From Albula goreensis (lineage: Eukaryota; Chordata; Actinopteri; Albuliformes; Albulidae), in the NCBI GenBank assembly GCA_022829145.1, contig CM040742.1:6011538-6075537 (forward strand): DNA of 64,000 nt. Reading direction: 5' to 3'. Below are positions 60,486-64,000 of the stretch, piece after piece. Under the pieces are notes generated by a model. It saw only the letters and a program-made list of their open reading frames with translations, was not told the origin of the DNA and did not search any database. The first letter of the stretch is position 1. Every line of letters starts with the position of its first letter. Both the position numbers and the translations under genes were made by a program.

Positions 60486-63400
60486 ATTGATTGATACTGA
60501 GAATCAATCCAATAAAAGCTAAGTTTGTGTCTCGAGATGAGAAAACAAAACATTGAGTCATCTGCATGGCCTGATACTAGCTTGCTTTGCTGTGGACTGA
60601 TGGAGTGTTGGTTATTTTCGCTACATTATATTTATCAGAATAGTCATGTAAGAGACAAGGGAATCAAAGGTCTGAAAGACCTGTCAAACAGACATCTCTT
60701 CCCACAGTGCTACATCTAGTAAAACACTGCACCTTCCTCTTCCTCAGCCTTCTTTAAAACCCTCTGCAACTACAGTCAGTGAAACGTTAATATCAAACTC
60801 TACTAACTCATATCCACACTGCAATATTGTAGAACAGGAGCTAAACCAGAAATGTACAAAAAAGGTAGGAGTAGAGCAGTTGTTTGGCTTTTTCTTTTTT
60901 TTTTTTTTTTTTGCAACTACTAATATCTGGAATTTGAATTAGTTGTAATTTCACTGCTGCTGTATTATATTCAAAATATGATTTGCATTCTGAATTAAAA
61001 GAAGTGTTTCGATTAAAACAAATATGAGACATTTCTTTGATATTGTCGCGGGGAAGAACCATCAGCATGTGCACTGGTGTGGCGTAATCGTCCATAACCC
61101 TGTCCTTGGTCTACTCCGCAACGATTTTATAACGTGACCTCTGGCTTTTCTGGATGCATTAAAATACAAATCTTTCCTCCAGAAGATGCGATGCTTCAGG
61201 CTAGAGCTGACAAAAGTGCATGATAGCATTGGGCAATGTCATATTTCTAGTCCATGCCTGTCACTCAAACATGACCAATGTATGTATGCTTTCCTCACGC
61301 AAAGATGACAAGTCGCTGATGAGACATTTAGTTTAAAAAAGCAGTGTTACGACTTCCAGTACATGAGAGTGTGTCCTCTGATATATCTGCTCAAAGAAAA
61401 TGTCCTCTGTTCTCAAGATGAAAATATACTCCATGAAATTACACCAGGACAGGGCCCGATTTAACTTTTGCTGCAAATAGTCTTGACAGTATCAATACTA
61501 TCAATGCAAAAGTGAAACATTTTGATGGTTGCTTGACAAATTGATCTCACCCTTAATAAATAAACTTATAATTTCTCCTCAGGATGTTTTCAGATTTTTT
61601 CAGCACTATATCTTTAACTGCTACGTTTGTTACATTGGACATTGTTTTATAATTGTCACATATGTGAACACGGAAAAATGAAATTAGCCGAAACATGAAT
61701 ATGTTCAATGGACAAATAATTGTTTTGACTGGAAATCAATCCAATCAAACAGAAACATGCATTTAACATGTATTTAAAACAAATCCTACAAGAAAAGTAT
61801 TATGTAGTTCAACTACAACTTTAAAAAAGGCAATACACTACGTGATTCCCGATTACGAGTGAAAATATAACATGATAGTTGAGAAGTTCTTTACAAAGGA
61901 GGAGTTCAGAAGCTTACAACATGTTTAAACACCATTTGAAGTCGGGATAATGATTAAGCAACATTATGCAAATATTTCATTCGTACAGATTCAATGGGTT
62001 ACTTTATGAATATTTACCAAATATTTCCCATTTTACTATTTTCTCATTGAAGTATATTTTTCATTGCTGCTTTCTGGAATTTGTATTCAAATAGTTTTTA
62101 AACGCTGTTCTTTTCTGAAATCAGAACTCAAAAGGGTTGTGCCATCATCACTCTAGTCACATTTTTGTATATCTGACATTTACGATATGATGTTAAGGAG
62201 AGAGAGCTGGAAAAAAACAACAACAAAAAAAAACAGTACCCCTTAAATCACACGGACCAAAGGTTTCGGTTGTTTTAAGATGTGGGAAAGTAAAAGCCGG
62301 CAGGCTACGTGACGGAGTAGAGTATGCTGGCAGTGAAGGGCCTCAGTCTGCTGAGGGTGGAGCAGAGTCACAAACAGATGGGAGACCACAGCGGGGAGTC
62401 TGGCGTCTCCATTTGTAGGCTTTTGCAAAATGGTAACATTTATAAAGACCTGGAAGCTTGCCACTCTTCCATTTGGTGGAGACTGCTCTCCATCCCCAGG
62501 TAGCCCACTCATTCTGATGTGGCCAGATACTCCACTTGGCTCGTCCCGAGAGCCTCCACTCTCCTGTTTACAGCCAGAGCCTAATTACACCTGACAGCAG
62601 CAGGGCCCTTTTCCTATACGGTGGTGCTATTGTGTCCTACCCAGATTTTTCTTTTTTTTTTTTTACTTGAATTTCAAAATTTGACCTTTGGGTACACAAT
62701 CAGGGAGAATATGTTTATTTCATATTCTACAATTTATTATTTAGTATTGTAGATTAAATGTATTTCTCATTAACACTGCTTTGATCATATTATAGTAATT
62801 GTACATAATATGTTGTGTCCTAACTTTGTCAACATTTACAAAACTCAAAAATGATATAATTAAATGACACGACTAATGATACTGCATCATAAGTGTTGTT
62901 ATGGGGGATGCACCCACAATATGTTTTAAGTGGACATAATCACATTGGATTATCATTACCAAAACATACATTATAATCACATTTTGCATGTATGCAGGGA
63001 AGAGTTTTGAGTTGTGAGGGTTGATTTGTCAAAACAAAAAAACTAAAAGAAGGTGACTGCAGGGTCAGGTGTGCAGGATGGCGACTCCGAGATTCCCAAC
63101 AGCCCTTCCTCAGGTAGCGTAGAAAAATTAGCATAACTCTCTACTGTGACCACTGGTCTCAAACTCAGTGCCACCATTATTTTTCTATTGTTAGATCTCA
63201 ATGTCATTGCTGTCTCTCCAAGTCCTAATGAGACTCTTTCTAAAGGTGCTAATTAAATTACCCTGTGTATACTTCATTGTGTTTGTGAGATGTATATGTA
63301 CTTACTATATACAACTACACCTACCTACTGACAAAGGATTCCTGTTTAGAAGAAACTGAATTACAGCAACGAAAGGTTTACGCATGTTGTTATTATTGTC

Positions 63401-64000
63401 AGTACTAATTACCAGCATTTGTGTGACAAGAATATTTGTAAAATGAATAAGTTAAAATGTGAATTTCTAAGGCAATGTGAAAGATCTAATAGATTTCGAA
63501 AGAAGTCGGATTGTTGGTTCCTAGATGGAGCTGTGACAGTCACAAAAACTATTTCAGTGTCATGGGGAACGGTGTTGAAAATCATGAAAATTATTTTGCA
63601 GGATAATTGCAAAAACCTCAAAACAACAGTCTAAAATTAAATTACCACTGAGCTCAATATCTACCTCTGTGACCCAGTTTCAACAAAAGCTGTATTTTCA
63701 CGAAGCTGATATTTATAGGAAATATAGTGGATTTCCATAAAACTGCTTCTAACCATAACCAACAGGCAACAATGCTTAACTTGGCGAAAATGAGTTCAAA
63801 ACCTGTACTTCTGAGCAGCGGAAGAAAGTGATATTGTCTGTTGAGTCATCTATTGTTGTTTATTTCCTACATCTGATGGGTTTATATTTGGAAAAAGACG
63901 AAAGGACATGATAGTAGACTTGCCAAGGTATGGGAAGCCATCTTGTGGGAGTTGGGGCTGAATCTGACAATTAATCTGTATGATATAATTATTCCAAGGT
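60486..64000. other. Distal upstream intron, mostly unremarkable
   Basis: AT-rich DNA with a T-run at about 60895-60912 and an A-rich run near 62215-62232. A more balanced, homopolymer-poor stretch at 62240-62640 might be a conserved noncoding element, but its minus-strand frame has no recognisable domain. Nothing else could be supported. Confidence 0.45.

Larger units (their letters stand above)
38464..64000 (-). other. Upstream il1rapl2 intron, running off the window
   Basis: From the CTGCAG acceptor at 38464 to the window end I found no further IL1RAPL exon. Specifically, I looked for a minus-strand Ig2 cysteine motif of the NYTC type with splice sites. The intron is therefore over 25 kb if gene structure is conserved; mammalian homologues have very long introns. 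An exon too diverged to see by eye cannot be excluded. Repeats and candidate elements inside it are listed separately; otherwise the sequence is AT-rich with nothing recognised. Confidence 0.55.

Noticed and set aside
62243-62512. Minus-strand 89-codon frame as a possible upstream exon
   Set aside because: No Ig motif, no cysteine-tryptophan pattern and no phase-compatible splice sites for IL1RAPL.

Overview
This window is eukaryotic and vertebrate, most likely a ray-finned fish. The base composition is AT-rich. Coding segments are short and flanked by GT/AG splice sites. The repeats are of kinds common in fish: a Tc1/mariner fossil, a fish-type LINE2 3' tail, an L1/Tx1-like LINE 3' end, a Ty3/Gypsy pol fossil, LTR-like elements and many microsatellites. 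No prokaryotic, viral or CRISPR architecture is present.

The one cellular gene I can support is on the minus strand: the 3' half of an interleukin-1 receptor accessory protein-like gene, most likely il1rapl2. Five exons are read from high to low coordinates. They are two exons for the third Ig domain (38334-38463 and 35873-36018), a transmembrane exon (33010-33150), the first TIR exon (32346-32516) and the last exon with the rest of the TIR domain plus the cytoplasmic tail (26437-27134). All four junctions keep frame, giving about 428 residues up to the stop. The signal peptide and first two Ig domains must lie beyond position 64000, across an intron of more than 25 kb.

Layout. 1-2.65 kb: Tc1 fossil, degenerate tandem array and copy 1 of an unclassified repeat family. 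2.65-17.8 kb: mostly unannotatable AT-rich DNA with (AC)n/(TG)n tracts, a local duplication near 8.3-8.6 kb and a SINE-like repeat near 11 kb. 17.8-21.6 kb: a 5'-truncated LINE with a 16-bp target-site duplication, next to a decayed Gypsy gag-pol fossil. 23.4-24.2 kb: a second SINE-like copy and a LINE2 tail. 24.2-38.5 kb: the il1rapl2 exons and their introns, including an LTR-like copy with a perfect 30-bp hairpin, a repeat fragment about 15 bp from a splice donor, and a CpG island in the intron that splits the third Ig domain. 38.5-64 kb: the large upstream intron, with a 19-bp perfect hairpin, several candidate conserved noncoding stretches, a (GT)n tract, a second LTR-like copy carrying a 9-bp minisatellite, and long AT-rich stretches.

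The points most worth a second look are the TIR BB-loop proline-to-histidine change, the intronic CpG island and the two perfect hairpins. I found no self-contained new multigene system. Assignments to families rest on recalled family sequences; no database search was run.
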